From NCBI GenBank assembly GCA_018292915.2, contig JACVVK020000289.1:113501-177500 (forward strand): a stretch of 64,000 nt of DNA, given 5' to 3'. Made by a program: the position numbers and the translations under genes. The notes beneath the pieces are model-generated. The model saw nothing but the letters and a program-made list of their open reading frames with translations, had not been told where the DNA came from and made no database searches. The DNA is from Batillaria attramentaria (lineage: Eukaryota; Mollusca; Gastropoda; Batillariidae). This document shows, piece by piece, positions 46,169 through 56,672 of this stretch (the stretch's first letter is position 1; each line of letters opens with the position of its first letter).

Positions 46169-47202
46169 CCTTTTTCTTTTCTTTTTTTTTTCCCCTCTCT
46201 CTCCCTGTTGTACCGTGTACCTGTACTGGTACTGCTAGATTGTTTTCTTATGTCTATACTTGTACTAGTCTTCCATGTCAGTAAGTCTACTTGTCTTGAT
46301 GTCTTTGTACTATTAGTCTACCATGTCACTATGCTCCTGTTCTTGTACATGTACCATGAAAAAACCCCAAAAAGATAATAATAAAAAAAAAAGCAAGAAC
46401 ATAAAAAACAAAAACAAAAAAATTTATAAAAAAACAACAACAACAACAACAAAAAACACCTCCCACATTTTTAGGTGTTTTTTCTTTCCATTTTAAGCGA
46501 TGGTATGATGTTGAATGATAACGATTTATCACACTCCATGATTGTAATGTAGTCAACGTGGCAAATCTGCTTGCATCACACTACAGTTCAGCTGTACTTT
46601 CAGGTTGTTGACTGGCCAGACGTGGATTACAAGGACAAAATGGAAGTGGATGGCGATGATACTATTGATAGTGCCACGGTAAGCACATAGTACTTGTACT
46701 TCATAATCATACACTGCTGTTATTTGCAAAGTGTTAATCACTGAGGATGCTCATTAGAATAATGCCAGTAAGCCGTCCCTTCGGTTCATCTGCACAATTA
46801 TACAATGATGTAGTTGCAGTAATGCAAGTTCTGAATTGTTGAAGGTGAGGGGGTGTTCAACATTACTGGCAAATGCAAATGTCACCTGTGCATTGAAGTA
46901 TTTCAAATAAAACTCCTTTCCAGAACAGACTGGTTCTTGACGGATTGTTCAGGATGAGATGTTATGGCTGCCTGAAATGATTGGCGTCAGTTCTTTTATA
47001 GTTTACAATTCTTCATTTTGTTACTTTAAAAAGATTGTTTTTGCTTTCAGTTTTCCTCATGGAAGTCTGATCTTGCTTTGGTTCATTGCAGGAGCCTGTG
47101 GTGGTTGTGAACACAGTGGCAATAAGTTCTGACCACAAGTACATTGCGGGCGGCACTGACAACAATCTTGTGTGTGTGTGGCAGCAAGAGGGGGCATCAT
47201 GA
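40854..47202 (+). CDS. LRWD1: LRWD1-like WD40-repeat protein without LRR region, 12 exons
   Basis: Exons: 40854-40916, 41656-41764, 41980-42086, 42364-42433, 43027-43149, 43945-44017, 44462-44629, 44986-45074, 45417-45572, 45863-45969, 46604-46678, 47092-47202; 416 residues in full phase agreement. The protein follows the WD40 half of LRWD1/ORCA (human 647 residues): ACAFEPS, ATCGGDTVCFID, GHKKYISCLAFHP, GSRDGHIKLWDIG, GEIVVWDLD, GVGDDAGKIHLYDLS and a last NLVCVWQQ strand. LRWD1 binds the origin recognition complex and repressive histone marks. The N-terminal LRR half is absent: an in-frame TGA at 40803 precedes the ATG and the first exon encodes only MKQKRRSTAGASPLTQVLDR plus Leu. Either the LRR part is lost or split, or the 5' model is incomplete. 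Intron 1 holds a MITE. Confidence 0.82.
40959..41294. mobile_element. 336-bp CAG-terminated MITE, 6-bp TSD (copy 2)
   Basis: Ends CAGCAATCGTCAAATG and CATTTGACGATCGCTG with TGTACA duplicated at 40953-40958 and 41295-41300. It matches the 223-bp copy at 21759 on both sides but has about 115 bp more in the middle (about 41048-41160). Lies in intron 1 of the LRWD1-like gene. Confidence 0.8.
41917..41970 (+). repeat. (GT)n microsatellite abutting a splice acceptor
   Basis: About 27 GT units end 9 nt before the acceptor AG of LRWD1-like exon 3; only TTATTTTAG lies between. Confidence 0.9.
43170..43462 (-). repeat. SINE family C copy (partial)
   Basis: Shares TTGGCTCAAAGCTCC, CACACGCTCACGTGAATTAC and GAGCTGATCATTTCCAAAGC with 11067-11458; ends before the tRNA-like head. 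Intron 5 of the LRWD1-like gene. Confidence 0.7.
46107..46166 (+). repeat. (CA)n microsatellite
   Basis: CACG/CA run following a C tract in intron 10 of the LRWD1-like gene. Confidence 0.85.
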
Positions 47203-47791
47203 CCAGAGAACCAGCAGGCATGAATGAGACGATAGAAAAGAGTGCAATACCACGTCGGACAACCACAAATTGTGCAGCCGCTTTTCTTTAAAAACAGTTT
47301 TAATGAACATGCATCTGTTTCCTCTTTCCTGCACCAATTTTTTTCAACCTTTTTGTGCCTTTAAAACACAACAGCAGTTTTAAAGGAATTATTTTACAAT
47401 TATTATTTTAGGTGCTTGCGTTTAGGTTTGAAGACATTTGAGAATATGACAACCAGCAATTTTTTTTAGATATTGGAAACAAAATGTTTAAAGAAAATGT
47501 CTTTGATTTTCTTTCCATTATTACAAAATTGTGAATGTCATTTTACTTCTGCTTCATTGTAACTTTCCAGTCTCTTGACCAATTCACAAATGTACTTTTT
47601 AAAGTGTGGTATAGTTGTCGGTGGCCAGACTCCTCAGAAAAATATGCCCTTTTCTCTGTGACTCATGATTGTAACATGCTACACATTTGTACAGATTTGG
47701 ACCGTGTGAAACTGAAAACAAATTTGTGAATACAAACAAAAGATTGAGTTAGTCTCCATTTCTTTATCACAGAAATATTCACAGGCGGACA
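47203..47791. other. 3' UTR / spacer between LRWD1-like and SIRT4 stops
   Basis: About 590 bp, AT-rich, between the convergent stop codons at 47202 (+) and 47792 (-). No AATAAA was found for the plus-strand gene, so the cleavage site is unknown. No other feature seen. Confidence 0.5.
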
Positions 47792-48748
47792 TTATCTATT
47801 GACATGAATTTGTTGTAAGACATGACCACATCTTGCACTGATCTTCAGGTCTGCAAATTTGTCTGCCCGCGTATTCCCAATGTTAATGATGGCGATGGGC
47901 TTGCCTTGTTCGTGTGCCTTGTTGACAAAGCGGTATCCTGAATACACCTGCAAGAGAACCTCAACACTGTAGGACATACACAAACACTATGGTGTTCATG
48001 GTCATACAACTCTAGTGAAGTGTTTGACTGTAAGCTTAAAACTTGTGGCAAAGTGGCCCCGTGTGTACTTCCCCACCCTAGCACATTCTATTCTGTTCTG
48101 TCACCATTTCTCTTTTACTTTCTGTATCTCTGTCTCCACACTTCCTGCCATCCTTGCATGTTGTGACTCTACGAGAATGACTGTAGTCGTAATCAGGTTT
48201 CCTGTATGCAGTGTACTCCATAAAATTTATGCTCGGCTGGTATAGTTCGCCCGTTAGATGGTGCAAATGTATACCAGTAATGGGCAGGAGGGGCAAATAA
48301 ACTACAGTCGTCCACTAACAGGGGCGACTGCATCCCTGCAATGCTGGAGGGGGTGCAACTGTGCTCCGGGGTCTGGCAAGGTGAAGTCACGTGGCTGCTG
48401 ACTTCGTTCTATGACTTTACTTCATGCGAAATATCAACGGAAGTGACTGGTATACATTTGCACCCCCTAACAAACGAACTATACCAACTGAGCCATAATT
48501 ATCTGCTTTTTTATCTGCTTATCCTTATAAAACAACAAACAAACACACAAAAACACCTCAGATCACTAATTTGTAAGGCATGTTAACAAAAAAAAACCCC
48601 TGGAGAAAACAAGTGGTTTTGTATGGTGTGACACTGATGAATTGCATGGCTAGTGTTCACTTTTATCTCATTTTACTGCACTTTGCTAAGTCTTCATAAC
48701 TTTATTGCCCTACACATCTTGAAAACTCATCTTCATGCCCTCAAAGCC

Positions 48749-48779
<31 letters not shown>

Positions 48780-50514
48780 AAAAAAAAAAAAACTTAACCA
48801 AAAAAATCCCAAAAGACCAAACAAACACAAAAATAAAAAGCAACTACAAAGAACAAGAAACGTCGAAAACGCCAATCATGCTTACCTCTAGAGATGACCC
48901 TGCTACAAGAACAGCATCACTTTCAGCAAGTCTCTCCAAGACAAAGGCTACTGTTGGTCTTGGAACATTGTCTCCGAAGAAAACAATTTCTGGCTTTAGG
49001 ATTCCCCCACAGCGACTGCACTCCGGTACCTGTGAAGAAAAAGGAATCATCCCTCGTCCTTCACAGCAACAACTGTAATGCAATCTTCCTTGGCACCTAT
49101 GAAAGCCTTGTTCAGTTAAGTGACTTTGGCTTTGCCATTTCATGTGCTGCATGTACCTGGTACTCTTCCATGGATGTGCCATAGTTTCTTTGACATTTTT
49201 GCAGAATGGACATTTTCCATGGTTTGCATGGAAACCATGTGAATTTATGGTGAACACGTTCTACTAAGCTGTTGACAGAGGAAATGTATGATTTGTTCGT
49301 CAACTCAAGAACTATAAATCCATATGTTGCTTTGGACATCCATATGTTGCATGTGTGTGCCAACGTAGAGAAGTTTTCTGCTTTGGAAATGTTCAGCCCA
49401 CCAAATTTGAAAAATAAATGCAATTCTAAATTCCGAAATTTAAATAGATGAGCTGACCCTTTGCACCACGTGATTGTAATATGTTTATGTCCGGTGTGTG
49501 AGAGAATGTGTGTGATTCACGTGAGCGAGCGTGCGTGTTGGGTTCAGTTCGCGGCGCTTTGAGCTGATTCATAAACTGGGTAAAGCACCTATATAATACT
49601 CATTATTATTATAAGTTCAAAAGTCTGATAATCCAGTTAACTCCCTGTGGCCTTCCAAGAATTTTTTTCACCTGACCAAACGTCAAAATGTTCCTCTGCC
49701 TCAAGCTCCTTGACCTTTACTGTAAAAAATCTCCAAGGGAATAATTATGTGCACACTACAGGCACATTACATTTACATACATGTACTATGATATTGCTGT
49801 TAGAGGTAAATCCTGTTATGAGCATCCTAATACATCCTGGGCCCACCTTCCAGCACAGTAATAAACAAATGACTACCAAGCAATGGCTGCTGGATTTGAC
49901 CACAGACCTTAAAACCTTCAACCTGTTCCTGAGTGAGGCTCACATCGCCATCTGGTGCCATTTCCTGCGACTGAGCATGCCAGACAGGGTTCAGCTGCCT
50001 GATTCGCTCCTGCATCTCCGTGCGATGAGTCTTGTGATGACAGGACAAGCAGACCACTCTGTGAGCGCTGCCATGAAGCTCTGTGACCCTGAGACTTCTT
50101 GCTTTGTAGTGCAGGGCATCAACATTCTGTGTCACTATCCTGTAAGCATTTTACATCAGTTCATTAAGCCACAGAGGTAAATATATCCCAGCAGATGAAT
50201 TGAAAAATCTACTGACAGTCAAAGTCTTACCTTGGCATTGATTGAACTAGTGCCATGAGTTACACTTACTGCTGTACTTTCATGTACCTCATATATTCAG
50301 ATGGTTATATTGTACTGAGATAAAATACAAAATGTTTGAAGGATGGTGGGAAAAAAACAACAACAAAAAAAAACACCCTCACTGGGTGATCAAAATTTTA
50401 TGAGAGATCTTATAGGTAAAAGCATTTATTCATTTGTACATTAGTCCCCCCCCCCCCCCCACACACACAACAAGCAAAACAAAAACACATAACCATGACA
50501 GGTAACACCTAAGA

Positions 50515-50546
<32 letters not shown>

Positions 50547-51284
50547 TCAAAGTTTGATGAGAGATTCTACTTTTATTCAGCAAGCTGTGTGCTGTAGACT
50601 AATATTTGCACTAATTTTGACCAAAAATGTCACTCCACCTACACACACACATATATATATATCACAACTGTGAAAATTAAAACAACAGGCGGCATCTATC
50701 AAAATATTTTTGTTCACTTATCAGTGAACTAGACCAATTGTTCCCAGAAGCCCAAGGTCTTCCTCTACACACACATATATTCAAACAACGTGAAAAAGAA
50801 AACAACAGGTGACATGTAACAAAATATTTTTGTTGACTTACCAATGAACTAGTCCAACATGTTCCCAATAGCTCAAGGTCTTGTGTGCCTCATTTGGCTG
50901 AAACGACGAAAATCGTGGCCAGCCGACGTAGTTTCTAGCCCAGTACCTCTGCCGTATCACTGCACTTTTCAAAAAGTCGATGTACTGCACTGGGCGATTT
51001 TTGCTTGTTGCGTATAGTCCAACACCTTCTGACCTGTAGTCTGGGATCCCACTCTCTGTTGACAGACCCGCTCCTGTGAGGACAAACAGTCTTCGACTTC
51101 TGTTCACAAAGTCTTGCAACTGAATGATGTCATCGTCGGATGGTTCGCCACAGCGTGGTACAAAAGGTAGACTCTGTTCTACTTGATTTAATCGTAACGA
51201 AGTGGTCAGAGGTCGGTAGTTCAAGCAGACGATTTTTTTGTTTCGTAACACAGCTCCTAATAATATTTGTGACGATCTGACCAT
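47792..51284 (-). CDS. SIRT4: SIRT4 mitochondrial sirtuin, 4 exons
   Basis: Exons in transcript order: 50842-51284, 49908-50139, 48886-49029, 47792-47947; 324 residues (human 314). The N-terminus is basic and Ser/Leu-rich ([14 protein letters not shown]), consistent with mitochondrial import. NAD motifs are present: [25 protein letters not shown], and the catalytic His in TELHG. Zinc cysteines are CLSC and CSRC. The C-terminal block contains YSGYRF and [20 protein letters not shown]4 enzymes are matrix NAD-dependent deacylases, lipoamidases and ADP-ribosyltransferases that restrain glutamate dehydrogenase and pyruvate dehydrogenase. The exon 1 donor lies in a 120-bp tandem duplication whose second copy has a destroyed donor. 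Identity is secure. Confidence 0.95.
48231..48493. repeat. Foldback repeat with tRNA D-arm-like ends
   Basis: Imperfect inverted arms of about 48 bp. The left arm starts GCTCGGCTGGTATAGTTCG and the right arm, reversed, GCTCAGTTGGTATAGTTCG; both continue to GTGCAAATGTATACCAGT. The start resembles box A of a tRNA. Single-arm relatives occur near 18533 and 56694. Lies in SIRT4 intron 3. Confidence 0.6.
49379..49612 (+). repeat. SINE family C copy, opposite orientation, SIRT4 intron 2
   Basis: Reverse complement of the family body: GGAAATGTTCAGCCCACC, GATTCACGTGAGCGAGCG, TTCAGTTCGCGGCGCTTTGA. It ends near ATAATACTCATTATTATTAT. The head is truncated. Confidence 0.7.
50641..50880 (-). repeat. 120-bp tandem duplication across SIRT4 exon 1 donor
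   Basis: Unit 1 (about 50765-50880) holds the end of exon 1 and its donor ATTGGTAAGT (minus strand). Unit 2 (about 50641-50760), inside the intron, repeats the same sequence but reads ACTGATAAGT, losing the GT. Both units carry AACAACAGG, AAAATATTTTTGTT and a CACACATATAT stretch. Confidence 0.75.
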
Positions 51285-53027
51285 TCTGTCGGATCAGTAA
51301 TACCAGTTTTGTTACACAGGTACTTATCGAATTTCACTGTGTATATTTTCCTATCCAAGAGACACTTCTGAAAGTGTAATTCAAGCAATTAAAACTACTT
51401 CGGTTTCGCAACACCAAAGACCACCATAACCTTCCAACAGAGTACCGTCCCTTGCCATAGATTTGAGAACTGTAATAAATTAGGAATGAATCAATGACAT
51501 CGGCAAGAATTGTTATGGCAAGTAACAGAACAGATTGTATATTTACCCTATTTCAGCGAGTTTATGCCGCGATTAAACTATTGCCTGCTTTCAATATTTT
51601 GTTTTTGCATGATCTGCACTCCCGTCTGGGACAAAGTGGATTTTGAGAATCGTACCAAGTGAATAAAGAGGGAAAGCAGGTGCTCTTGGTTTTGGCGAAA
51701 TCGTTTTTAAATGCAGTAATGCTATGAGAGACTGATCAAATTAAAGTTTCATTTTTTTGAGAGCACAGTAGATGAATCTGTGTATGCACCCGATGCTTAC
51801 CAAAGCAGTTTCCACAACAACAACCAAGCCTTTTTTTTTCTTTTCTTTTTTAAAGATTAAAGACATTAGTTTTATATTAAAATTATACTTATTGTAGTCA
51901 GGAACAGATGACTTGCCTCAAGTGGAAGGGGATCCAGTTTCATTTAACAGAGTTAGTGATGAGAATGTGAAGCAGTTGGAAATACAGGCATTACAATCCA
52001 TGAAGCATTCAAGGCCGGTACTACAGCTGACATGTTTTTTGTTGTTGCTCATTTTGGTGGTGGTGGTTGTTGGTGGTGGTTGTTTTTGCTGCCCCAGCTG
52101 CCAGATCCAGAGGTATTCCCCCCAGGTCACAGTCACTGGTGGAATCCACGGAGGGAAGCTGGAGCAGTTTTTATTGTGTACTGATGATGATGAGGATGAT
52201 GGTGTATCAGTTGACTCTACAGTATGGAGGTCCACATGGTTTGAGACTGCATGAGAAGGTCACATTCCATGCTTTCTGTCTTAGATATCCTGGTATTAAC
52301 CAGACCCAGGACCTACGGCATTTGCGGTGCCAGTCGGCTGTGTAATCATCCACATCATGAGCATTGAGATGTGTTACAGCATATATCCTCAAAGTTTCAT
52401 TTGTGAAGTGGTTGAGTCTTGGCTGTGTGGTAACAGCCTCCCTGTTGTGCCCATGCTACACCTGCTCTGGGTAGGAGCCGATCTAGGTAGGAAAAACCCT
52501 GCGTACCTCAGCTGGGACTCAAACCCAGGTCTCCCTGTCCGTGGTCTCAAGTGCTAACTACTACACTATAGGGGCCAGCGCAGTTCAAATCTTGTACAAG
52601 CTGAGGCCATACTGGCCATCACATTTTTACGCGTTTTGAGGAATAATGGCAGAGACCGCTTCAGGGTCTCTTATGGTTGCCAGCAACATGCAAAGTCACA
52701 AAAATAAATACAGGGGTGTGACACAGAGGCTGTTGCAGCATCAGTGTTCATAGTACTTGACAGAGGTGCACTTGGAAGGACTTTTTTCCACTATCCACCC
52801 GTCTTTTCCAAGTCCTCCTTTGCATGCTGATGTGTGTTCATATTAGTTCCTGTAGGAAGGATGTCAAGCAATGTTGCATCTGCAGTGCTGAATTTTTTAC
52901 TCAGTGAATATAGCTGGTTTATGCTAGCGCTGTTACCTCTCATGAGGTCATTCAACAAAGTTGTGTTTGATACTTATGCTAGACCTGCAGTATTCAGATA
53001 TAAAGAATATCGATTATTCACTTGCAG
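51285..53027. other. Spacer between divergent SIRT4 and sulfotransferase
   Basis: No confident gene. A splice-flanked open stretch (about 51902-52017, plus, ending AAGGCCG/GTACTA) encodes no recognisable domain. A SINE family B copy occupies 52088-52576. A possible 5' UTR exon of the sulfotransferase begins at 53028. Confidence 0.4.
52088..52576 (-). repeat. SINE family B copy
   Basis: Starts GCTGCCCCAGCTGCCAG on the plus strand and ends with a decayed tRNA-like head (TAGTGTAGTAG, GGGTTTGAGTCCC on the minus strand). More diverged than the copy at 33786. Confidence 0.75.
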
Positions 53028-53041
53028 ATAACTCAAGGTCA

Positions 53042-54859
53042 ATGGCTGATGCTGGTGACCTTTCCTTCGACCCAGAGAAAAAAAATGGCTTTGTTATTGG
53101 TGGGATGACAATGCCGCCCCAGCATGCGAGTAACATTCCGTGGGAGAAACATGCAGCAGACATAAAAAATCTGGAGTTGTGTGACAGTGACATTTTCATA
53201 TGTGCATATCCCAAGGCAGGTGAGTATGTGTTCATTTATTTTTAAATGTAAAAATTTTAATGATAACAATAGAGATAAATTCAAATCTGACTTGCGGTGG
53301 GTGTAATAATAGTAATAAAGAATTGATTTAATTCAAGTCATGTGCGGCACTTAGTATCAGCGCTATTCAAAGAAGAGTATGCCCATTGAATGGAGAGGCA
53401 AAAAAGCCACTTACGTAGCTCGAAGGCTGTTAGCTGAAACAGGTAATGCTCCATTTGTGCATGGAGACCGTTTTCTTAACTTTGCGACTTCTAAAAAAAA
53501 AAAGAGAAATACAACTTTCTTTGAACACCTGATGTGTTTCTTGTATGGACACAGCTATGAGTATTTCTGTATAAATAGATCAGCCCAGCCAACACCTTCA
53601 CTTCAAAGGCTAGCCTACGGCAATACATTTATTACTGCAATGCTAGTCTTCCCAGTGGTTTTATATCTTGACACAAGTGACTGTTTTGAAGCACAGGCTG
53701 AGTGTATTCCATAAAAAGTTTTCCAGAATGTTGTTGTTTGTCTGACAAGCATACTGTAATGAGGCTTTGATTTTCAGGCAAGATTTACCATATGTATGTT
53801 CCTATATCTACTCAGGCACTCACTGGCTGTGGGAAGTCACTCACATGTTGCTGAGCGGCAAAGTGGAGTATGAAACACGCACCAAGGAAAACCTGATGAT
53901 TGAATTCCTCACAAAGGACAAGATTGACAGCCTGCCATCACCGCGCATCCTCAACACACACCTCTACTTCTCCGCATTGCCCATCCAGCAGATGAAGGAG
54001 AAGAAGGTCAAGGTCTTGCATGTGTATCGCAACCCCAAGGACACGGTGGTTTCGATGTACTTTCACTTCAGGCAGGTGTTCCCTGTGCTCAAAGACTACA
54101 CTCTGTTGCAGTTTGTGCAGCTCTTTCTACGTGATGACAGTAAGTGGACTGCCAACTGGTCAGGTTAGGAACGAACTTGCTGGTTCAGTACAGCCCATAT
54201 GTGACCTGATGCGTGTGGTAGCATTTTTGTTTTGTTTTTTCAACAAGGTATTGAAGTCTAAAGGAATTGGTGTTCTCTACGATGGTCACTATGGGTCCAG
54301 CACTGAAGCCGGACCCGATAGGTCAGAATGGCGAGCGACTGACCACAGTCCAGACGTGTTTGACGTCAGTGCCCTCCTCTAGGAAGTACTCACCAGGATA
54401 ATTTTTTCCGGGCAGTTCCAGCATAGCACTAAGTAAAATTCGCCTACACTTTAGTTTTGTTAAAGGTTCCATTTAAAAGGCTGCAGCTATAAGAAGCAAA
54501 ATGGAAAATTCAAGACATACCACTCACCTGTATAAGCACTGTTATCAGGCAGGGCACAGCTTTTTTCAGGTTCTCAGTATGGTGTGTGTGTGGGGGTGTG
54601 TGCGCGTGCGTGCATGCGCGCACACGCAAGTGTCCTCTCATACATGTGAATGCATTGCTCAAGACAGGTGAAAATGTTTAAATTTGATGTTTCCAGTGGT
54701 GTATGGGAACTACTTTGTGTTCCTGAGACAGATGGAAGAGTTTGTGAAGGCCAACCCTGATATCCCCGTTTTCCACCTGTCATTTGAAGAGATGAAAAAG
54801 GTAGCAGATATGTGACAGTGACAAAATTGTAGTTTTTTTTTTTGCTTCTCAGCTTCCTG

Positions 54860-54897
<38 letters not shown>

Positions 54898-56083
54898 CTG
54901 TGGCGGAAGGGGCGGTTGGTGGATGGTTTTCGTGCATGGAAGCAGTTTGTACTGACTTGCAGTAGATTTCATAGTGAACTTGAAATCACATGCAGTAACA
55001 CTTTTGTTGGCGTCAGCAATCTGAATTCACCTGTTGCATGTCTGACGTGTCCAACATTTGTGTGATCCACAGCGGGACCCAGTGAAGAGTGTCAGGCAGC
55101 TGGCAGACTTCCTTCAAGTCGATGTGACGGACGAGCTGTGTCAGGACATCGCTGACGCCTGCAGTTTCCACAACATGAAGAAGGCTGACGAGACTAAACA
55201 CCTCCCTGACATTAGTGAGGAATCCATGACAAAAGATACAAAGTTGTACAGAAAAGGTAAGGGACCACTTGAAACAGGTGTCTGAGTCACTGATCTGAAA
55301 TCATTGAAGTGCCTTAGAAAGTGCCTTTTTTCTGTGTTTAAATTTCAGTAGGTACTTTCCGTATTTCTGAGTTGGATCACAGATCTGTAACAAAAATCAG
55401 CTGTGGCTGTCACAAGGAGTCTGAAAGCTGAACTAGTACAACTGTGGCCTGTCAGTGCTTGAGTCACTATTTTTTTCCCAGCTGGCAACCAGGGTGCTTT
55501 GTTTTGTTTTTGTTTTGTACCTTCGCCGTATGTCACCTAAAATTTGTGAGCAACGTATTGTGGGTGTAAACTCACCCATACTTTAAAGAAGAAAACTTGT
55601 GCGCCATACATCATGGGTGCAAACAATGTTTTGTTGTTTATTTACTTGTTTATGTACAAACAAAAGCACACAAGTTTTGGTGACCAATACACTTATTGAC
55701 AAAGTCGTGAAGTTTTGTGGATCTAGCTCGAAATTTGACTGCACTACAGATTTGAATGAAAGCGTAGGTGCAATTGCATCCACGACATGGGGGGAAGGTT
55801 AAGGACACTGTGCATTTCACCTGTACATGGTGGAAAACAGTGATAAACCCCCAACCTACAAACTTTGCTGGTCCATTTTAATTTTAATTGCAATTTGAGG
55901 ACATATACAGTATCTCTTTTGGCATACATGTACTTCAGAACAAGATTGATTCGGTTTGTTCTTGTTGGTGCAGGAGAGACGGGGGACTGGAAGAACTACC
56001 TGACCATCACCATGAGTGAGATGATAGACCAGGCTGTACAGGACAAACTCAAGGACTCCATGTTCTCCATGCACTTCACATGA
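53042..56083 (+). CDS. Cytosolic sulfotransferase (SULT family), 5 coding exons
   Basis: Exons 53042-53219, 53816-54139, 54697-54800, 55073-55256, 55974-56083; 299 residues, typical of cytosolic SULTs. The acceptor at 53027 implies a 5' UTR exon upstream; the ATG is the first after it. PAPS sites: the 5' phosphosulfate loop reads YPKAGTHWLW instead of the usual YPKSGTTW; the 3'-phosphate site reads YRNPKDTVVSMYFHFR; the C-terminal signature YRKGETGDWKN is intact. The likely catalytic His is in NTHLYFSALP. The enzyme should transfer sulfonate from PAPS to small hydroxyl- or amine-bearing molecules in the cytosol; substrate cannot be inferred. No signal peptide or membrane segment. A LINE remnant starts just after the stop. 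Confidence 0.92.
54860..54895 (+). repeat. (TG)n microsatellite in sulfotransferase intron 3
   Basis: About 18 TG units between exons 3 and 4. Confidence 0.85.
55520..55798. mobile_element. 279-bp TTAA-type MITE related to the 2.5-kb element
   Basis: The left end CCTTCGCCGTATGTCACC continues with CGTATTGTGGGTGTAAACTC and aligns with the inverted right end of the element at 29119-31618. The right end CGACATGGGGGGAAGG abuts TTAA (55799-55802). The left flank is TGTA rather than TTAA, presumably mutated. Lies in sulfotransferase intron 4. Confidence 0.55.
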
Positions 56084-56109
56084 AGATGGTTCTACTACTA
56101 CAGTACTAC

Positions 56110-56672
56110 TAAGACCCATTGCTCCAAGTGGAGCATAGGCCATCAACGACCCTTCGCCATCGCACTCTGTTCTGGGCTACTCTTGCCACTCCAGTCCAGT
56201 TGATCCCCTGCTTGCATAGCTCTGCCTCAGTGTCCCGCCTCTAGCTGTTGCGAAGCTGGCCTTTCTTCCTTTTCCCCTGCGAGCTCCATGTCAAGGCTTG
56301 GCGAGTGGTGCTGGATGCTGGCGTCCTGAGGGTGTGTCCAATCCAGCCCCACTTTCTCCGCAGGATCTGCTTGGCCACTGGTTCCTGTCCTGCTCGCTCC
56401 CATAGCTCTTTGTTTCAGATCTTCTCTGGCCATCGGATGTTGAAAATGCGCCTCAGACAGGTGTTGAAAAATGTCTGGATCTTCTGCTGCACCGTCTTTG
56501 TTGTCCTCCATGTTTCGCATCCGTAGAGCAGAACTGACTTCATGTTGGAGTTGAAGATGCGAAGTTTGGTTCTTGTGCTGATAACTTTTGATGCCCAGAT
56601 ATTCTTAAGCATGGCCATGGCTGCTCTTGCCTTGCTGATTCTGGCTGTGATGTCTCGGTCTGTGGTGAAGAT
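56110..56672 (-). pseudogene. Non-LTR retrotransposon reverse transcriptase, 3' remnant
   Basis: Minus-strand reading in shifting frames gives TTDRDITARISKARAAM, VLLYGCETWRTTKTVQQKIQ, FFNTCLRRIFNIRWPEKI, then after a frameshift LRRKWGWIGHTLR and similar. These are hallmarks of the C-terminal region of LINE endonuclease/reverse-transcriptase proteins common in marine invertebrates. It is broken by stops and frameshifts and lacks the catalytic core. It begins about 27 bp after the sulfotransferase stop. Confidence 0.75.

Noticed and set aside
51902..52017. Splice-flanked open stretch in the SIRT4/sulfotransferase spacer
   Set aside because: Acceptor and donor look plausible but no domain or connecting exons; not called as a gene.
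54020..54382. Open frame overlapping sulfotransferase exon 2 and intron
   Set aside because: Different frame from the conserved RNPKDTVVS motif; the tail lies in an intron with no similarity.
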